Shown: one piece after another, positions 7,804 through 17,386 of the stretch
Numbering within the stretch: position 1 is the first letter of the stretch
How the letters are laid out: each line of letters opens with the position of its first letter
Source: Hyphomicrobiales bacterium
Lineage (GTDB): Bacteria; Pseudomonadota; Alphaproteobacteria; Rhizobiales; Aestuariivirgaceae
Assembly (NCBI GenBank): GCA_023266715.1
Contig: JAHFPK010000001.1
Location: forward strand, 1 to 50,209
Length of the DNA stretch: 50,209 bases
Direction: 5' to 3'
Made by a program: the position numbers and the translations under genes
The notes under the pieces: generated by a model
What the model was told of the DNA's origin: nothing
Seen by the model: only the letters and a program-made list of their open reading frames with translations
The model's database searches: none

Positions 7804-10509
7804 ATGAATGAGATGGCGACAATGACAGGAGCAAACGGCGTGGTGGAACGCCCAACGCCGATGATGGTACAATACCTTGAAATCAAGGCGGCCCATCCTG
7901 GTTTTCTGCTGTTTTACCGCATGGGCGACTTCTACGAACTGTTCTTTGAGGATGCGGAGACGGCGTCGCGCGCCTTGGGCATTGCGCTCACAAAGCGCGG
8001 CAAACACCTGGGCGCAGATATTCCGATGTGCGGGGTGCCTGTCCACGCCGCCGACCAGTATTTGCAGAAACTCATCCGGCTTGAACACCGGGTAGCTGTT
8101 TGTGAGCAGATGGAAGATCCCCAAGAGGCAAAAAAGCGCGGCAGCAAATCAGTCGTTCGAAGAAATGTCATAAGGCTGGTTACGCCCGGCACCTTGACCG
8201 AAGATACGCTGCTTGAATCACGCACCAGCAATTATATTGCAGCGCTTGCCGGCACCAAGGGGACGCAGGAAATGGCCCTCTCCTGGGCCGATATTTCGTC
8301 AGGTGAATTTTCTGTCCAGTTGACCGATCACAAGCGGCTCGCCGCGGAGTTGGCAAGGCTGGAACCGCGCGAAATCATTTTTGGCGATAGTTTGGGAAGC
8401 GATGAACCTGTTGTGAAGATATTGCAGGAGACGGGTATTTCACTGAGTCCGCTTCCGTCATCGCGCTTTGACAGCACAACCGCGGAAAAGCGATTGAAGG
8501 ATCATTTTGGTGTTTTAGCTTTTGAAGGTTTTGGAACCTTCTCGCGGGCAGAAATCGCAAGCCTTGGCGGTCTTCTGGACTACATTTTGCTCACCCAGGT
8601 GGGAAAAATCCCTCATCTTCGAAATCCCAAGAGGGAGGATGGGCAGTCGGGCCTTCAAGTTGATGCCGCAACGCGCGCAAACTTGGAGCTTACCCGCAAG
8701 CTGTCCGGCGAGAGGGAAGGAAGCCTTCTTTCCGTCATTGATTTGACAGTCACGGCAGCCGGGGCTCGCTTGCTAGCAGGCAGACTGCGACAACCCCTCA
8801 ATCAGGTTTCGGCAATTGAAGCGCGCCTTGATGAAGTCAGTCACTTCGAAACAATGCCTGAGCTTAAGGACAATCTGAGACTCCAACTTAGAGCGATGCC
8901 GGACCTTGAACGCGCCCTGGGACGCCTGACACTTGGCCGCGGGAGTCCGCGCGACCTCGCGGCTATACGCGATGGGCTGAAATGCGCCGATGCGATTGGA
9001 GACTTGTTGAGCGTCAACGACCCTCTGAATCAGCTTCCAGAAAATCTCTCCACAGCCAAGGGTATTATCAAAAATCTGCCGTATCATCTGGTGCAACGAC
9101 TTGGTGCGGGACTTTCCGACAATCTGCCGATGCTGGCACGCGATGGCAATTTCATCAGGCAGGGTTACAGCACGGAATTGGACAGCGCCCGCACCCTGCG
9201 AGATGACACACGGCAGGTCATTGCCGAATTACAGTCCCGTTATTCCGAAACTGTCGGGATCAAGAACCTGAAAATTCGTCACAACAACATGATTGGCTAT
9301 TTCATTGAAGTGGCAACACAGAACGCACCCGTATTGAGCGATGAGAAATTCGAAGGCGAATTCATTCACCGTCAGACCATTGCGAATACAACCCGGTTTA
9401 CAACCCTGGAGCTTTCACAGCTTGAACAGCGCATTGCATCGGCCGCCGAACGAGCCCTCGCCATTGAAATAGAAGCCTTCAATGTTTTTGTAGAAAATGT
9501 CCGGGATGAAAGAGAGGTTGTTTCAAGCATCGCCGCAGCCCTTGCGGCCCTTGATGTCGCTTCATCCTTGTGTGAATTGGCCCAGCGCAACCGCTATGTG
9601 CGCCCAATTGTCGATAACTCATTGAACTTCAAAATTGTCAGTGGCCGACACCCGGTGGTAGAGAGTGTTCTGCAAAAGGATGGTGAAAGCGCCTTCATTG
9701 CCAATGATTGCGACCTGTCAGTCCGGAATCACCGATTATGGCTGCTGACCGGCCCTAATATGGCTGGCAAATCAACGTTTTTACGGCAGAATGCACTCAT
9801 TGCGATTCTGGCCCAGATGGGCTCCTATGTGCCGGCCAGAAGTGCCCATATCGGCATTGTTGACCGCCTGTTCAGCCGCGTCGGAGCGGCCGATGATCTG
9901 GCACGTGGACGCTCAACCTTCATGGTTGAAATGGTGGAAACCGCGGCAATCCTCAATCAGGCAACGGAAAACTCATTGGTTATTCTGGACGAGATTGGCC
10001 GGGGAACATCGACCTTTGATGGCCTTTCGATTGCCTGGGCCACGGTTGAGCATCTGCATGAAACCAACCGCTGCCGTGCCCTATTTGCCACGCATTATCA
10101 TGAGTTGACGACCCTTGCGGCAAGGCTTGACGGCCTTCACAACGCCACCGTCAAGGTGCGCGAATGGAAGGGCGACGTGATATTTCTGCATGAAGTGGCA
10201 AGCGGAGTGGCAGACCGATCCTATGGCATTCAAGTTGCTAAATTGGCGGGTTTGCCGCATGTCGTGACGGAGCGCGCAGCGACAATCCTGTCGCAGCTGG
10301 AAAAAAGTGAACAGGCGTTCAAACGCAAAACTCTCGTCGATGATTTGCCGCTGTTTTCTTCCCTGCAGGCATCGGCCAATAATTCATCGCAGGCCAAAAC
10401 AGATGAAATCCGCGACATGTTGACAAATGTCAGACCCGATGAGCTGACGCCACGCGATGCGCTCACATTCCTTTACGCCCTGAAGGCAAAATTGAAAGAC
10501 GCGCCATGA
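7804..10509 (+). CDS. mutS: DNA mismatch repair protein MutS
   Basis: MutS recognises base mismatches and starts methyl- or nick-directed repair. The 901-residue protein has the mismatch-reading Phe43-Tyr-Glu45 in GDFYELF, Walker A GPNMAGKS (about 650-657), the Walker B/DE segment ILDEIGRG (about 727) and THYHEL. The start is uncertain: ATG 7804 has no ribosome site and coincides with the predicted transcription start. GTG 7840, in frame, has AGGAG at 7827-7831 with an 8-base spacer and would still retain TPMMVQY. The stop overlaps the glnD start (ATGA), so the two genes are translationally coupled. No active residue is missing. Confidence 0.97.
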   Translation: MNEMATMTGANGVVERPTPMMVQYLEIKAAHPGFLLFYRMGDFYELFFEDAETASRALGIALTKRGKHLGADIPMCGVPVHAADQYLQKLIRLEHRVAVCEQMEDPQEAKKRGSKSVVRRNVIRLVTPGTLTEDTLLESRTSNYIAALAGTKGTQEMALSWADISSGEFSVQLTDHKRLAAELARLEPREIIFGDSLGSDEPVVKILQETGISLSPLPSSRFDSTTAEKRLKDHFGVLAFEGFGTFSRAEIASLGGLLDYILLTQVGKIPHLRNPKREDGQSGLQVDAATRANLELTRKLSGEREGSLLSVIDLTVTAAGARLLAGRLRQPLNQVSAIEARLDEVSHFETMPELKDNLRLQLRAMPDLERALGRLTLGRGSPRDLAAIRDGLKCADAIGDLLSVNDPLNQLPENLSTAKGIIKNLPYHLVQRLGAGLSDNLPMLARDGNFIRQGYSTELDSARTLRDDTRQVIAELQSRYSETVGIKNLKIRHNNMIGYFIEVATQNAPVLSDEKFEGEFIHRQTIANTTRFTTLELSQLEQRIASAAERALAIEIEAFNVFVENVRDEREVVSSIAAALAALDVASSLCELAQRNRYVRPIVDNSLNFKIVSGRHPVVESVLQKDGESAFIANDCDLSVRNHRLWLLTGPNMAGKSTFLRQNALIAILAQMGSYVPARSAHIGIVDRLFSRVGAADDLARGRSTFMVEMVETAAILNQATENSLVILDEIGRGTSTFDGLSIAWATVEHLHETNRCRALFATHYHELTTLAARLDGLHNATVKVREWKGDVIFLHEVASGVADRSYGIQVAKLAGLPHVVTERAATILSQLEKSEQAFKRKTLVDDLPLFSSLQASANNSSQAKTDEIRDMLTNVRPDELTPRDALTFLYALKAKLKDAP

Positions 10510-13283
10510 AATTCAAATCAGTTCAACATCCCGAGCGGTTGCTTGACATCACGGCGCTGCGTAACAAACTCAACGAGCTTGTCCCTGCGTCAAGCTCCGA
10601 CTTAACAAAAGTGCGCCCCGCAATTGTTGAAGTGCTCAAAACATTTTTGAAATCGGCAAGAACGGAAGCAGAAAAACGGCTTCTGGAGGACGGCAAAGGC
10701 ACGCAATGCGCAAAAAACCTTGCTTATGTCCAGGATGAAATCATCCGCACCCTCTATGAATTTGCCAATGAGAAAATTTATCCGAAGGCAACCGTCAAGG
10801 ACTCGCAGGAGGTCGCCATTATAGCGGTTGGCGGCTATGGCCGCGGCACGCTGGCGCCGGGATCCGACATTGACCTCCTTTTTCTGCTGCCGGGAAAACA
10901 GGAGGCAGCGAGCGGGCGATTGGTTGAGTTTATTCTTTACACGCTCTGGGACATGCGCCTGAAAGTTGGCCACGCAACCCGCAGCACGGAAGAATGCATT
11001 CGGCTGGCCAAGACTGACAACACTATCCTGACCTCCATTCTTGAGGCCCGATTCATTTGCGGCAATGAAACACTCAGCAAACACATGCAATTACTTTTCC
11101 GCCGCGACATTGTGCAAACCGGCGCCCGCAAATTTGTGGCCGACAAACTCATTGAACGCGACATACGCTTGGCCAAGAGCGGTGAAAGCCGCTATCTGGT
11201 TGAGCCTGACTTGAAAGATGGCAAGGGGGGACTGCGCGATCTCCATACTCTGTTTTGGATCGCAAAATTTCTTTATAATACCAATTCCCCGGAAGAACTT
11301 GCCGATAAGGGCGCGTTTACCCACGAAGAGCTGGCGCGATTTCAAAAATGCGAGGACTTTCTCTGGGCGGTCCGCTGCCATCTCCATTTCCTTGCAGGCC
11401 GTGGCGAAGACCGCTTGAGTTTTGACCGGCAGTCCGAGCTTGCAGGCCGCCTAGGCTATCAATCCCATGCGGGCCTGAAAAATGTCGAACGCTTTATGAA
11501 GCACTATTTCCTGATCGCAAAAGAAGTGGGAGACCTCACACGCATTTTTTGTGCAAGCCTGGAAGCCCGGCAGGTGAAGGATATTCCGGCTTTGAGTCGC
11601 TTCATGGGGCGGTTCCGGCCGAGGTCACCTGTCAAGGTTCCAGAAAACAAGAGCTTCCGGTTTGAAAGCGGCCGTCTGGCCTTGGTCAAATCAACGGTAT
11701 TCCGTGATGATCCCGTAAATCTTCTTCGCTTGTTTTCGGCGGCCAGCACCTACGGCGCCGAAATCCATCCCGATGCCCTCAAGAAAGTCCGGCAGTCACT
11801 GTCCCTGATCGACAGGGGGCTTTGCTATGACCCCGAAGCAAATGCCCTGTTTCTTGACATGCTGGTCAACAGTGACTCATCGGAAACACTCCTGCGGATG
11901 ATGAATGAGGCAGGAGTTTTGGGCCGTTTCATTCCAGAATTCGGCAAGGTCGTGGCGATGACGCAATTCAACATGTATCACCACTATACGGTGGACGAAC
12001 ACCTCATCCGAGCGGTCGGCATTCTGGCAGCCATTGAGAAGGGACGGTTGTCAGAAGATCATCCGCTTGCGGCAGAAATTTTTCCAACGCTCAAGAGCCG
12101 CCGTTCCCTCTATGTGGCTGCCCTTTTGCACGATATTGCGAAGGGCCGCACGGAAGACCACTCTATTGCTGGCGAACGCATTGCGCGCGCATTGGGCCCT
12201 CGCTTTGGCCTTACGCCGGCAGAAACCGAAACAACAGCCTGGCTTATCCGCCACCATCTCCTGATGAGCGAAACGGCCCAGATGCGCGATCTCAACGATT
12301 TCAAAACCATTCTGGATTTCACCGCGATTGTCCAAAGCCCGGAAAGGCTGAAACTGCTGCTGATCCTGACCGTCGTAGATATTCGCGCTGTCGGGCCCGG
12401 CGTCTGGAACGGCTGGAAAGGCCAGCTCCTGCGTACGCTCTATTCGGAAGCGGAACCGGTGCTCACTGGAGGGCATACGGGAAGTTCGCGCGAGGTCCGG
12501 GTGAAAGAGTCTCAACAAAGTTTTGTTTCGCATTTTCCGCAATGGTCGGAAAGCCAGAGCAAGACCGCCACATCGCGCCACTATGATGCCTATTGGCTCA
12601 ATGTTGAGCTCAAAAAGCAAATCGCCCACCAGGCGCTGATGGAAAGATCATCTCCCCGGAATATCGTTACGGAAGTTCATACGGATGCCTTCACGGCCAT
12701 CACCGAACTGACCATCTATGCGCCGGATCATCCCAGATTATTGGCGCTCATCACGGGGGCCTGCGCTGCCGCGAGCGCCAACATCATGGGAGCCCAGATC
12801 TTCACCACCACTGATGGCATGGCGCTGGATACAATTCTCATCCAGCGGGAGTTTTCCAGCGAAGACGACGAACGGCGCAGGGCGGAGCGGGTTACCGAAA
12901 TCATTCGCATGGCCTTGCAGGGAAAATTGCGCTTGAAGGATGCGGTAGCGAACGCCACTCACCAGCGGCCGCGCCTCAAGGCTTTTTCGGTTGAGCCACG
13001 GGTCATCATCGACAATCAATCGTCAAACCGGTTCACTGTGATTGAAATCAATGGCCTTGACCGCATTGGCCTTCTCTACAATTTGACTGACGCGCTGTTT
13101 CACCTGAGCCTGAATATTGCCTCCGCCCACATCACCACATTTGGCGAAAAGGCCATTGACGTTTTTTATGTCACCGACCTCACCAGCGGGAAAATTCTCA
13201 ATCCAGCCCGCCATGCTCAAATTGAACGGGAACTGATGAAGTCATTGGTCCCTGCAGCGGAAAAGCTTGCAAATATGGCATGA
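10506..13283 (+). CDS. glnD: Bifunctional PII uridylyltransferase/uridylyl-removing enzyme GlnD
   Basis: GlnD senses glutamine and adds or removes UMP from the PII proteins, controlling nitrogen metabolism. The 925-residue protein shows the nucleotidyltransferase motif GGYGRGTLAPGSDIDLL (about residues 108-124) with both metal aspartates. An HD hydrolase motif (HDIAKGR, about 541) and two C-terminal ACT domains (from about 731 and 841) follow. The ATG overlaps the mutS stop by 4 bases. Length and domain order match the alphaproteobacterial enzyme, and both catalytic centres look intact. Confidence 0.97.
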   Translation: MKFKSVQHPERLLDITALRNKLNELVPASSSDLTKVRPAIVEVLKTFLKSARTEAEKRLLEDGKGTQCAKNLAYVQDEIIRTLYEFANEKIYPKATVKDSQEVAIIAVGGYGRGTLAPGSDIDLLFLLPGKQEAASGRLVEFILYTLWDMRLKVGHATRSTEECIRLAKTDNTILTSILEARFICGNETLSKHMQLLFRRDIVQTGARKFVADKLIERDIRLAKSGESRYLVEPDLKDGKGGLRDLHTLFWIAKFLYNTNSPEELADKGAFTHEELARFQKCEDFLWAVRCHLHFLAGRGEDRLSFDRQSELAGRLGYQSHAGLKNVERFMKHYFLIAKEVGDLTRIFCASLEARQVKDIPALSRFMGRFRPRSPVKVPENKSFRFESGRLALVKSTVFRDDPVNLLRLFSAASTYGAEIHPDALKKVRQSLSLIDRGLCYDPEANALFLDMLVNSDSSETLLRMMNEAGVLGRFIPEFGKVVAMTQFNMYHHYTVDEHLIRAVGILAAIEKGRLSEDHPLAAEIFPTLKSRRSLYVAALLHDIAKGRTEDHSIAGERIARALGPRFGLTPAETETTAWLIRHHLLMSETAQMRDLNDFKTILDFTAIVQSPERLKLLLILTVVDIRAVGPGVWNGWKGQLLRTLYSEAEPVLTGGHTGSSREVRVKESQQSFVSHFPQWSESQSKTATSRHYDAYWLNVELKKQIAHQALMERSSPRNIVTEVHTDAFTAITELTIYAPDHPRLLALITGACAAASANIMGAQIFTTTDGMALDTILIQREFSSEDDERRRAERVTEIIRMALQGKLRLKDAVANATHQRPRLKAFSVEPRVIIDNQSSNRFTVIEINGLDRIGLLYNLTDALFHLSLNIASAHITTFGEKAIDVFYVTDLTSGKILNPARHAQIERELMKSLVPAAEKLANMA

Positions 13284-13321
13284 ATCAGTGGAAGGAGAAA
13301 GTTGACCTTGGGTGTTAAGAC

Positions 13322-14878
13322 ATGTCGCTCCTAAAATCGGCAGCAACGGTGGGCGGGTTTACGTTGATAAGCCGGCTGCTTGGTTTTCTGCGCGACCAGC
13401 TTATCGCCTTTACGCTCGGGACAGGATTTGTGGCTGAAGCCTTCTTTGTGGCGCAAAGATTCCCCAACCTGTTTCGTGCGCTTTTTGCCGAAGGTGCATT
13501 CAATTCGGCCTTTGTGCCGCAATTTGCAAGACGCATCGAGGGCGACGGACCCAGTGCCGCACATAAATTTGCAACTGACATTTTCTCTGCCTTGTTGGCC
13601 TGGCTTTTGGTGTTCACCGCCCTTGCGATGATTGCCATGCCTTGGGTGATCTATGTCATTGCGCCGGGGTTTTCGCAGGACGCACAGAAGCTGCAACTAA
13701 CCATTGATCTCACGCGGATATGTTTTCCCTATCTGCTTTTCATGTCACTCACGGCTTTGCAGTCCGGCGTCTTAAACAGCCTCAACCGTTTCACCGCCGC
13801 GGCTGCCGCTCCCATTCTTCTCAATCTTGTCATGATCCTCTCGAATGGGATTGCGTGGTTTTTCAACACCGGTAACAGCGCTGCGACGGGCTATATTTTC
13901 GCCTGGGGTGTTTCACTCGCTGGCGTTGCGCAATTCCTGCTTCTGGCAGTCGCCTGCAGGCGTGCCGGGATGCCGTTATTTCCGAAATGGCCCAAGTTTT
14001 CGGCTGACGTAAAACGGGTTCTGGCGCTTTCAATTCCTGGGATTATTTCAGGCGGAATCATGCAAATCAATCTGCTCATAGCCACTGTCATTGCAACAGG
14101 CATAGACCGAGCCGTAGCCTATTTGTATTACGCTGACCGCCTCTACCAATTGCCTCTCGGCGTCATTGGCGTGGCCATCGGCGTTGTGCTGTTGCCCGAC
14201 CTGGCGCGCAAACTTCGAGCCGGCGACAACCAGGCAGCCTTGAACAGTCAAAATCGGGCGCTTGAGCTTTCGCTCTTTCTCACCGTTCCAGCGGCAATTG
14301 CTTTGATGGCGATCCCCGCTCCCATTCTGCATACGGTTTTTGAGCATGGGGCATTCAGTGCTGCCGATACACTTTCAGTGGCGCCTGCTGTGCTGGCCTT
14401 TGCGGCGGGCCTGCCCGCCTTTGCCATGACCAAGGTTTTCCAGCCCGGCTTCTACGCCCGTGAAGATACCAAGACACCGATGCGTTTTGCCATTATATCT
14501 GTCGTAATCAACATCGTTTTGAGTCTTCTCCTGTCCCATTGGTTTGCTCATGTGGGGATTGCGGCGGCAACTTCTATTGCTGCATGGGCGAATGCGGTCA
14601 TGCTTGCGGTGGCGCTAACAACACGTGGGCACTATGAACTGGATGACCGAATGAAAAAAAGACTGCCCCGCATTCTATTTTCCGGCGTTGTGATGGGGGT
14701 ATTACTGCTTCTTGGCCTCTGGCTCTTGCGGGAAAATTTCACTGCAACCGCCAGCTTCCTCAGTGCTCTCTGGGGATTGGTTGTTCTCGTGGCTGGTGGC
14801 ATTGCCGGTTACTTTGCCCTGGCCCATTTTTCCGGTGCCATGAGCCTTGCCGAAATGAGAGCCGCCACGAAACGCTAA
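13322..14878 (+). CDS. murJ: Lipid II flippase MurJ (MviN)
   Basis: This 518-residue polytopic inner-membrane protein of the MurJ/MviN family flips lipid II for peptidoglycan synthesis. The N-terminus KSAATVGGFTLISRLLGFLR and the many hydrophobic segments through to residue about 510 are characteristic; 14 membrane helices are expected for the family. ATG 13322 matches the conserved N-terminus, but its strongest purine-rich ribosome-like site (13289-13296) is about 25 bases upstream, so initiation may be weak. It follows glnD after 38 bases, and trpS begins 63 bases later, the usual rhizobial order. Confidence 0.95.
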   Translation: MSLLKSAATVGGFTLISRLLGFLRDQLIAFTLGTGFVAEAFFVAQRFPNLFRALFAEGAFNSAFVPQFARRIEGDGPSAAHKFATDIFSALLAWLLVFTALAMIAMPWVIYVIAPGFSQDAQKLQLTIDLTRICFPYLLFMSLTALQSGVLNSLNRFTAAAAAPILLNLVMILSNGIAWFFNTGNSAATGYIFAWGVSLAGVAQFLLLAVACRRAGMPLFPKWPKFSADVKRVLALSIPGIISGGIMQINLLIATVIATGIDRAVAYLYYADRLYQLPLGVIGVAIGVVLLPDLARKLRAGDNQAALNSQNRALELSLFLTVPAAIALMAIPAPILHTVFEHGAFSAADTLSVAPAVLAFAAGLPAFAMTKVFQPGFYAREDTKTPMRFAIISVVINIVLSLLLSHWFAHVGIAAATSIAAWANAVMLAVALTTRGHYELDDRMKKRLPRILFSGVVMGVLLLLGLWLLRENFTATASFLSALWGLVVLVAGGIAGYFALAHFSGAMSLAEMRAATKR

Positions 14879-14941
14879 CTCTTTTCAAGCCACATAATTG
14901 CGGGCATAAGGCGGCCCTGTTCATTCCATAGGATTTCCCTG

Positions 14942-15979
14942 ATGACCACTTTCACACCACGGGTTTTTTCCGGCATGCAGCCCACGGGAAATTTGCACCT
15001 CGGCAATTATTTGGGTGCCATGCTGAACTGGATCAAATTGCAGGAAACCCATGATTGCATTTACTGCGTGGTCGACATGCATGCGATCACCCTATGGCAA
15101 GAGCCGAAGGAACTGCACAAGGCCATTCTTGAAGTGACTGCCGCCTATCTCGCCTGTGGGCTGGACCCAAAACGCTCCATCATTTTCAACCAGAGCCAGG
15201 TGCAGGAGCATGCGGAACTGGCCTGGATATTCAATTGCGTGGCCCGTATGGGCTGGCTCAACCGGATGACCCAGTTCAAGGAAAAAGCCGGCAAGGACAA
15301 GGAGCAGGCCTCCGTCGGCCTCTATGTTTATCCCGATCTCATGGCGGCCGATATTCTGGCCTACAAGGCAACCCACGTGCCGGTTGGCGAAGACCAGAAG
15401 CAGCATCTGGAACTGGCGCGCGACATTGCAGGGAAATTCAACCTGGATTTCGGCGATGCCATTCGTGAGGCTGGTTACAACGGCAATTTCTTCCCGCAGC
15501 CGGAACCCTTCATCATCGGGCCTGCTACCCGGGTGATGTCGCTCCGCGATGGAACCAAGAAAATGTCGAAATCCGATCCCTCCGATCTTTCCCGGCTTAA
15601 TCTCACCGATGACGCCGATACCATTGCAAGGAAGATACGAAAGGCAAAGACTGATACGGATGCCCTGCCTTCCGAAACTGCAGGTCTGAAAGGCCGCCCA
15701 GAAGCAGAGAATTTGACCGGCATCTATGCCGCCCTTTCGGGCCAGTCGGCCGATCAGGTTCTGGCGCAATTTGGGGGCGGGCAATTTTCCCGCCTGAAAG
15801 ATGCCCTGGCCGATCTTGCGGTGGCCAAGCTTGGTCCCATTGGCCGGGAAACCAAGCGGCTGCAGGCGGATTCTGCCTTTGTTGAGGGTATTTTGGCCGA
15901 TGGCTCAGCCAGGGCCCGGGTCATTGCCGCGCCAATTGTGCGGGAGGTGCGTAAAATTGTCGGTTTTGTCGTTTCTTGA
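14942..15979 (+). CDS. trpS: Tryptophanyl-tRNA synthetase
   Basis: This 345-residue class I aminoacyl-tRNA synthetase charges tRNA-Trp in the cytoplasm. The HIGH-type signature is PTGNLHLGNYLG (residues about 14-25) and the second signature KMSKS is at residues 207-211. Both are intact. An AGGA ribosome site precedes the ATG by 8 bases. It lies between murJ and nfuA. Length is typical for bacterial TrpS. Confidence 0.97.
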   Translation: MTTFTPRVFSGMQPTGNLHLGNYLGAMLNWIKLQETHDCIYCVVDMHAITLWQEPKELHKAILEVTAAYLACGLDPKRSIIFNQSQVQEHAELAWIFNCVARMGWLNRMTQFKEKAGKDKEQASVGLYVYPDLMAADILAYKATHVPVGEDQKQHLELARDIAGKFNLDFGDAIREAGYNGNFFPQPEPFIIGPATRVMSLRDGTKKMSKSDPSDLSRLNLTDDADTIARKIRKAKTDTDALPSETAGLKGRPEAENLTGIYAALSGQSADQVLAQFGGGQFSRLKDALADLAVAKLGPIGRETKRLQADSAFVEGILADGSARARVIAAPIVREVRKIVGFVVS

Positions 15980-15993
15980 GGTGAAGCAACAGT

Positions 15994-16021
15994 TTGAAAT
16001 GATTCCAGACTAGCCTATATA
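15994..16021 (+). promoter_or_regulatory. Candidate sigma-70 promoter for nfuA
   Basis: TTGAAA (15994-15999) and TATATA (16016-16021) are separated by 16 bases, with the nfuA ATG 19 bases further on and an AGAGGA ribosome site between. This is one of the best promoter matches in the window. Confidence 0.6.
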
Positions 16022-16040
16022 TAGGTCCAGAGGATCAGCC

Positions 16041-16601
16041 ATGTTTATTCAGACCGAGGCCACGCCAAACCCTGCCACCCTGAAGTTCATTCCGGGAAAG
16101 CCCGTGCTGCCCGGCTCCACGCGCGAATACCGCGCGGCGGATGAGGCCGAGGAATGCAGTTTGGCCCAACAGCTGTTCACGGTTTCCGGAGTTTCAGGCG
16201 TATTCCTAGGACAGGACTTCATCACGGTGAGCAAGAGCGAGGGCGAGTGGCAACACTTGAAACCCGCCATTCTTGGCCACATCATGGACCATTATCTGTC
16301 AAACGCGCCCATGCTGGCGGGCGAGAGGCCCGTGACAATCTCCGAAAGCGGAGAATTTTTCGAAGAATCTGACAAGGCCATTGTGGGAACCATCAAAGAA
16401 TTGCTGGAAACCCGTGTCCGGCCAGCGGTAGCGCAGGATGGTGGAGACATTACTTTTCATGGTTTCAAAGAGGGTGTTGTCTATCTCAACATGAAGGGTT
16501 CTTGCTCCGGCTGCCCAAGTTCGACGGCTACGCTCAAGCACGGCATTGAGAACCTATTGCGGCACTTCGTTCCGGAAGTTACGGAAGTCCGGCCGGTTTA
16601 A
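16041..16601 (+). CDS. NfuA-like iron-sulfur carrier (Nfu_N + NifU C-terminal domain)
   Basis: This 186-residue protein carries an N-terminal Nfu_N domain (MFIQTEATPNPATLKF) and a C-terminal NifU-like domain. The cluster-binding CSGC, Cys155 and Cys158, lies in the context GSCSGCPSST. Such proteins accept Fe-S clusters from the assembly machinery and pass them to target enzymes. An AGAGGA ribosome site and a candidate promoter precede it. It ends only 2 bases from the 3' end of the convergent enoyl-CoA hydratase gene. In related rhizobia I would expect tsaB and rimI after it; they are absent here. Confidence 0.93.
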   Translation: MFIQTEATPNPATLKFIPGKPVLPGSTREYRAADEAEECSLAQQLFTVSGVSGVFLGQDFITVSKSEGEWQHLKPAILGHIMDHYLSNAPMLAGERPVTISESGEFFEESDKAIVGTIKELLETRVRPAVAQDGGDITFHGFKEGVVYLNMKGSCSGCPSSTATLKHGIENLLRHFVPEVTEVRPV

Positions 16602-16603
16602 GC

Positions 16604-17377
16604 CTATTTGTTTTTGAAATCAGGTTTCCGCTTTTCAACAAAAGCGGCCATGCCTTCCTTTTGGTCATCCAAGGCGAACATTGAATGAATGAGGCGGCGC
16701 TCAAAACGCAAACCCTCGGCAAGGCTCGTTTCAAAAGCACGGTTGACCGCCTCTTTCGCCATCATGACCACGGGCTGGGAGAACGCGGCGATTTTTGCAG
16801 CGGCATTTACGGCCACATCCAAAAGTTTCTCTGCCGGAACGATGCGTGACACCAGTCCGCAGCGCTCCGCCTCGGCTGCTTCCATCAAGCGGCCGGTGAG
16901 AACCATGTCCATGGTCTTGGCCTTGCCGATATAGCGCGCAAGCCTCTGCGTGCCGCCAGCACCGGGAATGACGCCCAGAGTAATTTCCGGTTGACCGAAT
17001 TTCGCTGTATCGGCTGCAATAATGAAATCGCACATCATGGCGAGTTCGCACCCGCCGCCCAGACAATAACCCGAAACGGCGGCAATCATGGGTTTGCGAA
17101 ATTCTGCAATCCTATCCCACGTGCCAAGAAAATCGCCGAGATAAACATCGGTAAAACTCTTGTCCTTCATCTCGCGGATATCGGCACCGGCGGCAAAGGC
17201 CTTTTCGCTGCCTGCAAGAATCACGCAACCAATGGCGGGGTTTTCCTGAAAATCGGTGAGAGCGGAATTGAGTTCGTCGATCAACTGCGAGTTCAAGGCA
17301 TTCAAGGCCTTGGGGCGGTTGAGCGTGATGATCCCTACCACACCCCTCGTTTCACTGATGATATTTTCATAGGCCAT
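16604..17377 (-). CDS. Enoyl-CoA hydratase (crotonase family)
   Basis: This 257-residue crotonase hydrates trans-2-enoyl-CoA in beta-oxidation. The oxyanion-hole pattern AGADIREM and GGGCELAM, and both catalytic glutamates (in CELAM and GQPEITLG) followed by GAGGTQRL, are present. It starts 9 bases after the mutM stop on the same strand, so the two are probably co-transcribed. Rhizobial annotation often names the gene in this position fadB1 or ech. Substrate chain length cannot be inferred. Confidence 0.93.
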   Translation of the reverse strand: MAYENIISETRGVVGIITLNRPKALNALNSQLIDELNSALTDFQENPAIGCVILAGSEKAFAAGADIREMKDKSFTDVYLGDFLGTWDRIAEFRKPMIAAVSGYCLGGGCELAMMCDFIIAADTAKFGQPEITLGVIPGAGGTQRLARYIGKAKTMDMVLTGRLMEAAEAERCGLVSRIVPAEKLLDVAVNAAAKIAAFSQPVVMMAKEAVNRAFETSLAEGLRFERRLIHSMFALDDQKEGMAAFVEKRKPDFKNK

Positions 17378-17386
17378 TGGAATTTC

